A stretch of 34,703 nt of DNA. Origin: MGBC163016 sp964649145 (GTDB taxonomy: Bacteria > Actinomycetota > Coriobacteriia > Coriobacteriales > Eggerthellaceae). The stretch covers positions 1-34,703 of the forward strand of contig CAZYOQ010000012.1 of assembly GCA_964649145.1 (NCBI GenBank), in the 5' to 3' direction. The notes below the pieces were generated by a model that saw only the letters and a program-made list of their open reading frames with translations, was not told where the DNA came from and ran no database searches. The translations under genes and the position numbers were made by a program. This document shows positions 15,923-24,672 of the stretch, piece by piece (position 1 is the stretch's first letter; each line of letters begins with the position of its first letter).

Positions 15923-16756
15923 CTAGATCCTTCGAACGGTCTGGTCGATTAGCTTGCAGAAATCAGGCTCTGCGCGCTTAGCCACCTCAAAGATTTCCAA
16001 ATCGGTGGGGCTTGCAGCATTTATTCCACAGGCCATATTCGAGCAAAGCGAAATTCCTAGCACTCGCATGCCCACATGACGCGCTGCAATCACTTCCTCA
16101 CACACAGACATAGCCACAGTGTCTGCCCCCCATTTCCTAAAGGCGCGAATCTCTGCAGCTGTCTCGAAGCTAGGGCCTAAAAGCCCAAGGTAGACACCTT
16201 CTTGAGCAGAGATATCGAATTGCTTTGCAACCTCTTTGGCAATCGCTCTAAGCTCTGGGTCGTAGCACTCATACATCGAAAAGAAACGCATGGAAAGTTT
16301 ATCTGGTTCTAAACCTGCAACAGGATTTCTTCCCGTGAAATTAATGTGATCGGACATTATGCAGAAGTCGCCAACCTTGTAATTTTCGTTGATTGCTCCA
16401 GCTGCGTTTGTTGTTATAAGCGTCTCAACTCCAACTTCATGCATCAACCAAACAGGGTAAGCCACCTCTTGGGCGCAATTACCTTCATACCCATGAAGCC
16501 TGCCTTGCATGCAAAGAACTTGCTTACCACCTAAAATGCCAGAGACAAACCTACCAACATGGCCTGTGGCGGTAGATGTTTTCATATGTGGGACTTCACC
16601 GAAGGGAAGATATTTGGCATCTTCAATTTTCTGCGCTAAAGGACCAAGACCAGAGCCTAGAATAATCGCGATTTTGGGCTTTCTTTCCCCTAGCCAATCT
16701 TTTAGAACTTTTGCAGATTCAAAAAGCCAATCTTTTAAAGGCAGATCTTGAGACAT
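15923..16756 (-). CDS. punA: Purine-nucleoside phosphorylase (trimeric class)
   Basis: Cleaves purine nucleosides with phosphate to base and ribose-1-phosphate in salvage. It is 277 aa, the trimeric-PNP size. Motifs include ILGSGLGPLAQKI near 30-42, TATGHVGRFVSG near 60-71, the active-site CMQGRLHGYEG, TTNAAGAIN, MSDHINFTGRNP and ISLCSNMACGI. I prefer ATG 16756 over 16762: AAAGGA lies about 5 nt before the former but abuts the latter. The 6-residue difference does not affect function. It lies 2 nt after the prmC stop, so it belongs to prfA-prmC-PNP. Confidence 0.9.
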   Translation of the reverse strand: MSQDLPLKDWLFESAKVLKDWLGERKPKIAIILGSGLGPLAQKIEDAKYLPFGEVPHMKTSTATGHVGRFVSGILGGKQVLCMQGRLHGYEGNCAQEVAYPVWLMHEVGVETLITTNAAGAINENYKVGDFCIMSDHINFTGRNPVAGLEPDKLSMRFFSMYECYDPELRAIAKEVAKQFDISAQEGVYLGLLGPSFETAAEIRAFRKWGADTVAMSVCEEVIAARHVGMRVLGISLCSNMACGINAASPTDLEIFEVAKRAEPDFCKLIDQTVRRI

Positions 16757-16758
16757 CG

Positions 16759-17661
16759 TCATCCTTTCGAAGCACTAATTACTCTTGGAAGGTCATTCAA
16801 ATCGTTGGTAACTATTATATTCACGAATCCACTATTAGACGCAATCTTAATTGCCTCGGAACATGTATCTTCGTGAAGCTCACATGCAAGAAGGCCACCT
16901 TGCTTCAATGCAGGGTAAGCCCATGCACAAATTCGCCTGAAAACATCAAGACCGTCTTCCCCACCATCCAAAGCAAGTTTTGGCTCGAAGTTTCCAACTT
17001 CTGATGGAAGTTGCTGTAATTGAGAGCTTGGAATATAGGGAGGGTTTGAGACTACTGCATCGAAGTGCCCTATAAGTGCTTGGTCTATTCCACTTGCCAA
17101 GTCGCATTCCTTCACCTCTACCCTATCTTGCAGGTGAAGCTTGCTAACGTTTTCACGCGCTAACTTGACACATTTGCTCGATACATCGGTGGCAATAACT
17201 TTAATTCGTGGGTTTTCATACGCAAGAGATGCAGCTATGCAGCCACTGCCGCAGCAAAGGTCGCAGACCAAAATGTCAGGCACGCACGCCTCGGTATCAG
17301 ATACGTGCTTGTCGCGTGGAAGTGCAGATAAAACCTCGCTTACTAAAACCTCTGTTTCTGGGCGAGGAATTAGCACACCGGGGCAAACATTTAGCTCGAT
17401 AAAACGAAAAGTAGTTTTACCTGTTATGTATTGAAGAGGCTCGCCATTAGCGCGCCTTTTAACGAAACTGCGAAGCTTATCAAGCTCACGACCGTCAAAT
17501 GGACGGTCGATGTTTGTATAGAGTTGCATAAAGGAAAGCCCTGTGACATCAGAAATAAGCCAGCGAGCCGAAATCAAAGGGTCGGGGTCTGCGTGGTCTG
17601 CCAGATAACCCTGCAACCATTCGAGCATTCGCCCGATTGTCCAAGAGTCTTTGTTCGGCAC
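16759..17661 (-). CDS. prmC: PrmC, release factor glutamine methyltransferase
   Basis: Methylates the Gln of the GGQ motif in release factors using S-adenosylmethionine. It is 300 aa, near the usual 280-300. The N-terminal helical release-factor-binding domain is followed by the SAM motif LCCGSGCIAASLA near 140-152 and the diagnostic catalytic motif NPPYIPSSQL near 208-217. The start is GTG 17661, overlapping the prfA TAG by 1 nt (TAGTG), with AGGAAG upstream inside prfA. Direct coupling to its substrate gene prfA supports the assignment over other N-methyltransferases. Confidence 0.93.
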   Translation of the reverse strand: MPNKDSWTIGRMLEWLQGYLADHADPDPLISARWLISDVTGLSFMQLYTNIDRPFDGRELDKLRSFVKRRANGEPLQYITGKTTFRFIELNVCPGVLIPRPETEVLVSEVLSALPRDKHVSDTEACVPDILVCDLCCGSGCIAASLAYENPRIKVIATDVSSKCVKLARENVSKLHLQDRVEVKECDLASGIDQALIGHFDAVVSNPPYIPSSQLQQLPSEVGNFEPKLALDGGEDGLDVFRRICAWAYPALKQGGLLACELHEDTCSEAIKIASNSGFVNIIVTNDLNDLPRVISASKG

Positions 17662-18734
17662 TAAACGGCTTCCTCGAGTTTTTGGGCGCGATCTGCAGCC
17701 TGTAGCGCGGTTATCACATCTATTAGCTTGTTTCCAAGAAGAACGTCGTTGTAGCTGGAATTGAAACCAATTCTGTGGTCGGTGACGCGATCTTGCGGGC
17801 CGTTGTAGGTGCGAATCTTTTCCGCGCGATCACCAGAACCTATTTGAGCTAGGCGTTTAGCGCCCTCTTCTGCCTGCTGTTCGGCAAGCATTTTCTCGTA
17901 GAGGCGGGCGCGAAGCACGCTCATTGCTGCGATCTTGTTTTGCAGCTGCGACTTTTGGTCTTGCGACTGTACAACAAGGCCACTTGGAAGATGCGTTATG
18001 CGAACTGCAGAGTCGGTGGTGTTTACGCATTGGCCACCAGGACCTCCTGCACGAAAGACATCTATGCGCAAATCGCTTTCGTTAATCTCAACTTCTACCT
18101 CATCGGCTTCTGGTAAAACGGCAACAGTAGCAGTTGAAGTGTGAATGCGACCTTGAGATTCGGTCTTCGGAACGCGTTGTACGCGATGCACACCCGACTC
18201 AAACTTCATCAGCGAATATACGTGGTCGCCCTTTACCTTGAACTGGATTTCTTTGTATCCGCCAACTTCTGATGGAGATACATCCAAAGTCTCGGTCTTC
18301 CAACCTTGGTCTGCCGCGAAGCGTTCATACATCTTGTAAAGATCGCCTGCAAATATTGCAGCCTCGTCTCCTCCTGCTGCAGCTCGAATCTCTACGATGA
18401 TGTCCTTTTCGTCTGCTGGGTCTGCAGGGATCAACATGAACTTGATATCTTCCTCAAGCTGCGGAAGTTTTGCTTCAATGCCCGCAATTTCTTCTTGGGC
18501 AAATTCCTTCATGTCAGCGTCAGATAGCATCTCTTTGGCGGCAGCTAGGTCATCCATCGCGCTAACGTATTCTGATGCCTTCTTGGCAAGAGCTCCTTGG
18601 TTAGCATATTCCTTTGCTAGACGGTTGTATTCCTTCTGGTCGGCAAGAACATCTGGGTCGCCCATCTTTTGCTGAAGGTCGTCGTATGCCTGCAAAAACG
18701 TCTCCAGCTTTTCTTTCATATCAATATCGGCCAT
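17661..18734 (-). CDS. prfA: Peptide chain release factor 1
   Basis: Recognises UAA/UAG and triggers peptide release on the ribosome. It is 357 aa, standard for RF1. The stop-codon PxT element appears in RVPKTESQGRIHTS (PKT, near 187), which separates it from RF2 (SPF). The GGQ loop is in FRAGGPGGQCVNTTDSAVR near 225-243. Ribosome site AAGGTGATGTT precedes the ATG. It heads prfA-prmC-PNP; a terminator after trxA lies just upstream, so it needs its own promoter in the 114-bp gap, where I see none clearly. Confidence 0.96.
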   Translation of the reverse strand: MADIDMKEKLETFLQAYDDLQQKMGDPDVLADQKEYNRLAKEYANQGALAKKASEYVSAMDDLAAAKEMLSDADMKEFAQEEIAGIEAKLPQLEEDIKFMLIPADPADEKDIIVEIRAAAGGDEAAIFAGDLYKMYERFAADQGWKTETLDVSPSEVGGYKEIQFKVKGDHVYSLMKFESGVHRVQRVPKTESQGRIHTSTATVAVLPEADEVEVEINESDLRIDVFRAGGPGGQCVNTTDSAVRITHLPSGLVVQSQDQKSQLQNKIAAMSVLRARLYEKMLAEQQAEEGAKRLAQIGSGDRAEKIRTYNGPQDRVTDHRIGFNSSYNDVLLGNKLIDVITALQAADRAQKLEEAV

Positions 18735-18764
18735 AACATCACCTTATAAGCTTTACTTCTACGC

Positions 18765-18794
18765 AGAAAAATACGCGCCTGACTAGCGCGTATT
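18765..18794 (-). terminator. Rho-independent terminator after trxA
   Basis: Minus strand AATACGCGC/GCGCGTATT (18786-18794 with 18770-18778) forms a 9-bp stem with a 7-nt loop and is followed by TTTTC. It separates trxA from the prfA operon. Confidence 0.85.
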
Positions 18795-18848
18795 GAATTT
18801 GAGGCTATTGTAACAAAGGTTTAGCAAATGCGAAGGATACAAGCGCTC

Positions 18849-19157
18849 CTAATCGAAAATAGCCATTATTGCCGCTTTAGGCTGAGCACCAATGATCTTC
18901 TTTGCTGGTTGGCCGTCCTTGAAAAGTATTAGTGTGGGTACAGAATTCACGCGATACTTAAGAGCAATATCGCTAGCTTGGTCGATATCAAGCTTATAGA
19001 CCTTAGCCTTGCCCTCTACCTCAGACGCAACCTCGTCTAAAGTTGGCGCTAAACGCTTGCATGGGCCACACCATGTCGCAAAAAAATCGACCAGAACCGG
19101 AATTTCTGCCTCAAGAACCTTGCTTGCGAAATCACTTGAGGTAAGCTGCTCACTCAT
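18849..19157 (-). CDS. trxA: Thioredoxin
   Basis: A 102-aa classical thioredoxin, a cytoplasmic disulfide reductase. The active site WCGPC has Cys at 30 and 33, preceded by VLVDFFAT. The cis-proline lies in NSVPTLILFKDG, and the final helix is present. No signal peptide. A very strong GAGGAGG ribosome site precedes the ATG. It has its own terminator and a 260-bp upstream gap, so it is probably monocistronic. No thioredoxin reductase is in the window. Confidence 0.96.
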   Translation of the reverse strand: MSEQLTSSDFASKVLEAEIPVLVDFFATWCGPCKRLAPTLDEVASEVEGKAKVYKLDIDQASDIALKYRVNSVPTLILFKDGQPAKKIIGAQPKAAIMAIFD

Positions 19158-19172
19158 TTTTGTCCTCCTCTA

Positions 19173-19191
19173 ATTGCTTAAACAAAGCAAT
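19173..19191 (-). promoter_or_regulatory. Small hairpin beside the trxA ribosome site
   Basis: ATTGCTT and AAGCAAT form a 7-bp stem with a 5-nt loop ending a few bases before GAGGAGG. It could modulate trxA translation or simply insulate the site. Within the 260-bp thrS-trxA gap I also see the palindrome AATTCCG/CGGAATT at 19283-19300, too AT-rich and without a T-run to be a confident thrS terminator. No clear promoter was found. Confidence 0.35.
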
Positions 19192-19417
19192 AAAAACCTT
19201 TACTGCTATTTCTTCGCTTCTTCTACTAGCCTATAGACTATTGAATTCGCATTCCAAATGGGCTACCAAGCAAAAATCTCTTAATTCCGTTATCGGAATT
19301 TAGCCTATTTGTCATCTACTTAGCAAGCCGAAACTAAAGCGAAGACTCGCAATATACATTTACGCTCATCACTAATTACATGATCTTAAGCAAGTTTAAC
19401 AAAAGTCAAACATGATA

Positions 19418-21331
19418 CTAGAGAGAAGCATCGCGAATCTTGTTAACAAATTCGTTACGATCGCAAGTTCCAAGGTCGCCTTTTGACCTGTCACGGACGC
19501 TGATCGTATTGTTTTCAAGTTCGGTGTCGCCAAGAATTACCATATAGGGAATCTTGTCAGATTGAGCTTTCGCGATCTTTACCTTTAAGGGCTCGTTTTG
19601 CTCCATCACCTCTACCCTACCGCCTACTGCCTTAAGCTGGTCTGCAAACGCACTGGCAGCTTCAAGGTGTCTATCAGCAATTGGGATAACAACAACCTGC
19701 ACAGGTGAAAGCCAAAGCGGCAAAGCCCCCGCGTAATGTTCGATAAGTATTCCAAGGAAGCGCTCGATTGAGCCGAATATAGCTCGGTGTAGCATCCAGG
19801 GGCGCTGCTCTGAATTATCGGCCGCACGATAGGTTAAGCCAAAGCGTTCAGGCATATTGAAATCGATTTGCACAGTCGAGCATTGCCAGGTACGCCCAAT
19901 GGCGTCTTTAACCTTGATATCAATTTTTGGACCGTAGAAAGCCCCGTCGCCTTCGTTGATATCGTATTCGAGGTTATGACGAACGCACGCCTCCTTCAGG
20001 GAATTAGTTGCATGATCCCACATGTCATCAGAGCCTATCGATTTAGCCGGGCGCGTGGAAATTTCAGCCTCGTATTCAAAACCAAAAGTGGTCATGATGT
20101 GATCTACTAGGTCAAGAATGGCAACGACTTCGTCGACAACCTGATCACGCGTGCAAAAGACATGGGCATCGTCTTGCGTAAAACCGCGAGCGCGAAGAAG
20201 GCCATGCACAACACCTGACATCTCGTGTCTATAAACCGTTCCGAATTCAAAGTAGCGAAGCGGAAGATCGCGATATGAGTGCAGCTGTGAGCGATAGAGC
20301 ATCACATGACCTGGGCAGTTCATAGGCTTGACTGCATATTCGACAGGGTTTGGATCCTCTTCCGTTCCCTCGTTAATGTCGAAGAAGTACATGTTTTCCT
20401 TGTAGAAGCCATAGTGTCCTGAAGTCTTCCAGACATCTGCGTTATAGATATGAGGAGTGATAACCTCCTCGTAGCCCCTATCGTAAAGGTCGCGACGCAA
20501 CCACTCTTGAAGGATGCGAATTATGCGCGCACCTTTCGGCAAGTAAAGCGGAAGGCCGGCTCCAGCAAGCGGATCCATCGTATAAATACCCAGTTCGCGA
20601 CCAAGCTTTCTGTGGTCACGCTTTGCGGCCTCTTCCAGATTGTGCAGATATTCGTCAAGCTCTTTTTTCTTTGGAAATGCAGTGCCATAAATTCGGGTTA
20701 GCATTTCTTTGGAACTGTCGCCCTTCCAATATGCCCCAGCCGTCTTCATAACCTTCATCTCTCCACACTTAGAAGCGCTTGGAACATGAGGACCTGCACA
20801 CAAGTCGACAAAATCGCCATGTCGATAGATGGAAATTTCTTCATCTTGTGGAAGTTCGTCTATATGTTCCAGCTTGAAGCGTTGGTCTTTAAAGACATCC
20901 TTTGCCTGGTCTCGACTAAGAACTTCTCGCACAAATGGAGCGTCGGCTTTTTTTATCTCGACCATCTTTGCCTCGATGGCTTCAAGATCGTCGTTGGTGA
21001 TAGGGCGTGGAAGCTCGAAATCATAGAAAAAACCATCTTCAGTTGCAGGTCCAAACGCAATTTGTGCGCCAGGGAATAGCTGCTGTACGGCTTCTGCCAT
21101 GATATGAGCAGAAGAGTGGCGCATAATGGATAGCGCTTCTTCGGATTTATTGGTGATAATCTCGATTGCAGCTCCATCTTTTACGTGCGCGCTCAAGTCG
21201 CAAAGAGCGCCATCAATCTTTCCTGCAATCGCGGCTTTAGCAAGGCCTGCGCCTATTGATGATGCGACATCATAGACAGTCGCTTCATCTTTAACATCAA
21301 GTTTGGTTCCATCTGGGAGTTTGACGAACAT
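19418..21331 (-). CDS. thrS: Threonyl-tRNA synthetase
   Basis: Class II synthetase that charges tRNA-Thr and edits Ser-tRNA-Thr. It is 637 aa, full length. An N-terminal TGS domain (1-60) is followed by the editing domain with HSSAHIMAEAV near 72-82 and CAGPHV. The catalytic core contains MNCPGHVMLYRS (zinc Cys), motif 2 FEFGTVYRHEMSG and motif 3 PWMLHRAIFGSIERF. The C-terminal anticodon-binding domain ends the protein. AAGGAAAG precedes the ATG. It follows valS and the zinc-ribbon gene on the same strand. Confidence 0.97.
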   Translation of the reverse strand: MFVKLPDGTKLDVKDEATVYDVASSIGAGLAKAAIAGKIDGALCDLSAHVKDGAAIEIITNKSEEALSIMRHSSAHIMAEAVQQLFPGAQIAFGPATEDGFFYDFELPRPITNDDLEAIEAKMVEIKKADAPFVREVLSRDQAKDVFKDQRFKLEHIDELPQDEEISIYRHGDFVDLCAGPHVPSASKCGEMKVMKTAGAYWKGDSSKEMLTRIYGTAFPKKKELDEYLHNLEEAAKRDHRKLGRELGIYTMDPLAGAGLPLYLPKGARIIRILQEWLRRDLYDRGYEEVITPHIYNADVWKTSGHYGFYKENMYFFDINEGTEEDPNPVEYAVKPMNCPGHVMLYRSQLHSYRDLPLRYFEFGTVYRHEMSGVVHGLLRARGFTQDDAHVFCTRDQVVDEVVAILDLVDHIMTTFGFEYEAEISTRPAKSIGSDDMWDHATNSLKEACVRHNLEYDINEGDGAFYGPKIDIKVKDAIGRTWQCSTVQIDFNMPERFGLTYRAADNSEQRPWMLHRAIFGSIERFLGILIEHYAGALPLWLSPVQVVVIPIADRHLEAASAFADQLKAVGGRVEVMEQNEPLKVKIAKAQSDKIPYMVILGDTELENNTISVRDRSKGDLGTCDRNEFVNKIRDASL

Positions 21332-21340
21332 TCACTTTCC

Positions 21341-21387
21341 TTTCTTATAAGAAACTGCCTTTCGTCTAAGATTTTGAAAGGCAGTTT
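21341..21387 (-). promoter_or_regulatory. Hairpin pair in the thrS leader (terminator or translational operator)
   Basis: On the minus strand AAACTGCCTTT and AAAGGCAGTTT form a perfect 11-bp stem (21352-21387, 14-nt loop), followed by the palindrome TTTCTTATAAGAAA (21341-21354), which runs into the AGAAAGGA ribosome site. The two structures share three bases, so they compete. The first could end the upstream transcript; the second could hide the ribosome site. Either would regulate thrS. Confidence 0.5.
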
Positions 21388-21401
21388 TTGATTGGCGCGC
21401 T

Positions 21402-21911
21402 TTATTGTCTGGCTGCGTGCGACCTTGGAGGTCGGTTTCTAGCTTGTCTTTGCCCCGGTGCATTCTCAGGGCGACTACCTACACCTGAAACAGGAGTAGC
21501 ACAATAAGGACAAACCGTCCAAGAAGGCTCAAGCGCACGTTCGCAATGAGAACAAAGGTTCTTCAGCTGTGTCTTACAATTTGGGCAGATAACAAAATTA
21601 GCTTCAACCGGATACCCACAAGTTGCGCATTCGCCATACTTCATTAGCTGGCGCTGCTTTAAAGCTATTTCAAGTTCTTGTTCGTCGCGATCGATTCTAA
21701 GCAGTGGCGGGCGAAGCAGTATATAGGCCACAACGCCAATTATAGGAACCAAAGCAATAATCGCCCAAACATACCATGTAACGCCACGCATGTAAGCGTC
21801 TCTTATCACCCAGATTATGGATAAAACATAGAGAATTACCAGAAGCACGACCACAATCGTGAACACCGCTTGCATCTCTGGTGTCCATAGTTGAGAGACT
21901 AAATCGCCCAA
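21402..21911 (-). CDS. Membrane protein with double zinc-ribbon domain
   Basis: 169 aa, function unknown. Two membrane helices (about 17-36 and 46-67) are joined by a short basic loop. An acidic/helical stretch follows, then two Cys4 zinc ribbons: C95/C98/C109/C112 and C120/C123/C134/C137, the DZR arrangement. The tail (145-169) is Arg/Pro/Gln-rich and probably disordered. The helical hairpin resembles the PLDc_N-type membrane module. The zinc part is expected in the cytoplasm. It is placed between valS (58 bp upstream) and thrS (70 bp downstream), same strand, but the position alone does not show a role in translation. Confidence 0.8.
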   Translation of the reverse strand: MGDLVSQLWTPEMQAVFTIVVVLLVILYVLSIIWVIRDAYMRGVTWYVWAIIALVPIIGVVAYILLRPPLLRIDRDEQELEIALKQRQLMKYGECATCGYPVEANFVICPNCKTQLKNLCSHCERALEPSWTVCPYCATPVSGVGSRPENAPGQRQARNRPPRSHAARQ

Positions 21912-21969
21912 TTATCCCAACTCCCAATTATCTCTTCGACAATAAACTTCATTATTATAGCAAAGCCTA

Positions 21970-24645
21970 TTAACTTGAACTTATCGCCTCAAGCTGGTCT
22001 TTCAGGCGTTTTGCCTGACTGAGGTCTTCTTCAAGCCTTGCCTTGTCCTTTTCAATAACCTCTTTGGCCGCTTTCGCCAAAAAACCAGGGTTTGATAACT
22101 TCTTCTCAATTTTTGCGGCATCTTTTTCAAACTTGTCAATCTCTTTGCTAAGACGCGCCTTTTCAAGTTCAAAATCAACCAGACCTGAAAGTATCGTGTA
22201 AACCTCGATATCTCCTATAAGTGCAACTGCAGATTCTGACGGCTTGGAAGCTGTATCTGATACCTCAAGAGAAGTAAGTTTCGCAAGCGCACAAATAAGT
22301 TCTTCCTGGGACTTGATCACAGGTACTTTAGATAAAGGAGCCTTAACAACAAGCAAGAGAGCCTCTTTAGGAGAAAGCCCATAGCGTGCACGCGCACTTC
22401 TAACAGCACCTACGATGTCGCAAACAAGGGATGTAGCAAGTTCAGCTTCTTCATCGATGTAGGACTCAAGCGCTTTAGCATCTGGCCACTTAGAGATTAT
22501 GAGCATTTCTGCATCTTCACTAGATTTTGGAAGCGAAGAATAAATGCTTTCTGTGATAAATGGCATTATCGGATGTAAAAGCCTGAGTGCCACATTCAAA
22601 ACGAAAACGAGGTTTTGCTGGCAGGCAAGTCTATCTTGAGAATTAGCCTTATCGCTAAGGCGTGGCTTTGAGAATTCGATGTACCAATCGCAAAACTCGT
22701 TCCAGAAGAAGGTATACAGAAGACGGGTAATCTCGCTGAACTCATATTGAGCATAAGCATCATCAATTTGGCGAACAAGCTTGGCCAAGCGCGAGAAAAT
22801 CCATTTATCAGCGTCGGTTAAAAGCTTTGGTTCGCCTTGCGTATAGCCTTCCAGGTTCATCTCGACAAAACGAGCAGCATTTTTGATCTTGTTAGCGAAA
22901 TTTCTGGCAGAGGCAATTTTTTGCTCATCAAATTTGATGGCCTGATTTCCCGTAACCTGCGTAAGCAAGCCAAAACGCATACCGTCTGCGCCATAGTCTT
23001 GCATAAGCTTTACAGGGTCGACGCCGTTTCCACGCGACTTGCTCATGGGCTTGCCGTCTGAGCCCATAACCGTTGGATGAATTATGACTTCCTGGAATGG
23101 AATTTCATCAGTGCAGTATTTCGAAGCCATGACCATTCTTGCCACCCAAAGCCCCATAATGTCGCGAGCAGTGGAAAGTAGCTGCGTTGGGTAGTATTTC
23201 TGCAGGTCGGGTGATTGCTTGCCAAAAGCTGCCCAGCCTTGCGTGGCAAATGGCCAAAGCTGAGATGAAAACCACGTGTCCAGCACGTCTTCGTCTTGCC
23301 GCACGGGCTTTCCGCAATTCGGGCACACCTCAATATCGTCAACAGAGGCGTCTTTCCACCCACAGGAATCGCAATAAAACATTGGGATGCGATGACCCCA
23401 CCAAAGCTGGCGAGAGATGCACCAGTCTTTAAGGTTTTCAAGCCAATCAAGATAAACCTGAGACCAGCGAGGCGGATAGAACTTAATCTGGCCGCTTTCA
23501 ACTGCAGCAGCGGCAGGCTTCTTTAGTTCTTCAACAGCAACGAACCACTGCTCGGAAAGCCAAGGCTCAAGAGTTGTGTGGCACCTATAGCAGTGCATAA
23601 CGGAATGGTTTAGATCTTCTATGTGATCAAGCAGGCCTAAAGCATCAAACTCTTCAACTATCGCTTCCCTGGCCTGGTCACGAGACATCCCGCTGAACTT
23701 TCCAAAGCCATCCACAACGTGGGCGGTTTCGTCAAAAATATTGATTTTCTCTAGCCCTGCGCGATTTCCCATGGCAAAGTCGTTAGGGTCGTGTGCAGGC
23801 GTTACCTTTACAGCGCCAGTTCCAAATTCTGCATCTACATGAAAATCGCTAAAGATAGGAATTTCGCGGTTAACTATAGGAAGCATGACTTTCGCGCCTG
23901 CCGCAAGAAGCGGGGCGTAACGTTCATCTTTAGGGCTTACAGCAACGCCAGTGTCTCCAAGCATTGTTTCTGGACGAGTGGTTGCAACCACTAAGTATTC
24001 GATACCGCCAACAGGTTCGACCAGCGGGTAGCGCAAATACCACAAATGGCTGGCCTCGTCTTCATATTCAGCCTCATCGTCGGCAATGGCAGTCGTGCAA
24101 TTAGGACACCAGTTTACGATGCGCTTGCCTTTGTAAATGATGCCTTCGTGGTACCAGTCACAAAAGACCTTGCGAACTGCAAGCGAAAATTCCGGGCTCA
24201 TGGTGAACTGCTCGTTGTCATAGTCGCAGCTGCACCCCATTGCCTTAATTTGGTTAACGATAGTGGTGCCGTATTCATCGCGCCATTTCTGGCATTCCTT
24301 GATGAAGGCATCACGGCCAATCTCACGGCGGTTAATTCCCTGTGAAGCAAGATGCTTGTCGACCTTTGTTTGCGTGGCAATACCAGCGTGGTCGGTGCCA
24401 AGCACCCACCGAGTCTGATAGCCCTGCATGCGTGCGCGCCTAATGCAGGCATCTTGGATGGTGTCGTTTAGAGCGTGACCCATATGAAGAACGCCTGTGA
24501 TATTAGGTGGTGGAATTACTATGGTATAGCCATCATCTGCGTGCTTGCCAAAACCAGAAGTGCGTGAGAAATACCCACCATCCTTCCAGGCTTCAAAAAT
24601 TGGTCTTTGCCACTGCTCATAGGTATTCTTAGAATTATCAACCAT
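21970..24645 (-). CDS. valS: Valyl-tRNA synthetase
   Basis: Class I synthetase that charges tRNA-Val and hydrolyses mischarged Thr-tRNA-Val. It is 891 aa, a normal length. The HIGH motif is PNITGVLHMGHALN near residue 50 and KMSKS is GSDGKPMSKSRGN near 530. The inserted editing domain includes TTRPETMLGDTGVAV near 227. Paired zinc cysteines appear in CDSC...CPNC. The C-terminal coiled coil (about 825-891), typical of ValS and distinguishing it from IleS and LeuS, is present. ATG 24645 has GGAG 9 nt upstream. It begins 27 bp after clpX, probably cotranscribed. Confidence 0.97.
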   Translation of the reverse strand: MVDNSKNTYEQWQRPIFEAWKDGGYFSRTSGFGKHADDGYTIVIPPPNITGVLHMGHALNDTIQDACIRRARMQGYQTRWVLGTDHAGIATQTKVDKHLASQGINRREIGRDAFIKECQKWRDEYGTTIVNQIKAMGCSCDYDNEQFTMSPEFSLAVRKVFCDWYHEGIIYKGKRIVNWCPNCTTAIADDEAEYEDEASHLWYLRYPLVEPVGGIEYLVVATTRPETMLGDTGVAVSPKDERYAPLLAAGAKVMLPIVNREIPIFSDFHVDAEFGTGAVKVTPAHDPNDFAMGNRAGLEKINIFDETAHVVDGFGKFSGMSRDQAREAIVEEFDALGLLDHIEDLNHSVMHCYRCHTTLEPWLSEQWFVAVEELKKPAAAAVESGQIKFYPPRWSQVYLDWLENLKDWCISRQLWWGHRIPMFYCDSCGWKDASVDDIEVCPNCGKPVRQDEDVLDTWFSSQLWPFATQGWAAFGKQSPDLQKYYPTQLLSTARDIMGLWVARMVMASKYCTDEIPFQEVIIHPTVMGSDGKPMSKSRGNGVDPVKLMQDYGADGMRFGLLTQVTGNQAIKFDEQKIASARNFANKIKNAARFVEMNLEGYTQGEPKLLTDADKWIFSRLAKLVRQIDDAYAQYEFSEITRLLYTFFWNEFCDWYIEFSKPRLSDKANSQDRLACQQNLVFVLNVALRLLHPIMPFITESIYSSLPKSSEDAEMLIISKWPDAKALESYIDEEAELATSLVCDIVGAVRSARARYGLSPKEALLLVVKAPLSKVPVIKSQEELICALAKLTSLEVSDTASKPSESAVALIGDIEVYTILSGLVDFELEKARLSKEIDKFEKDAAKIEKKLSNPGFLAKAAKEVIEKDKARLEEDLSQAKRLKDQLEAISSS

Positions 24646-24672
24646 GCTCTAAAGCTCCGTGTAAATGCTAGA

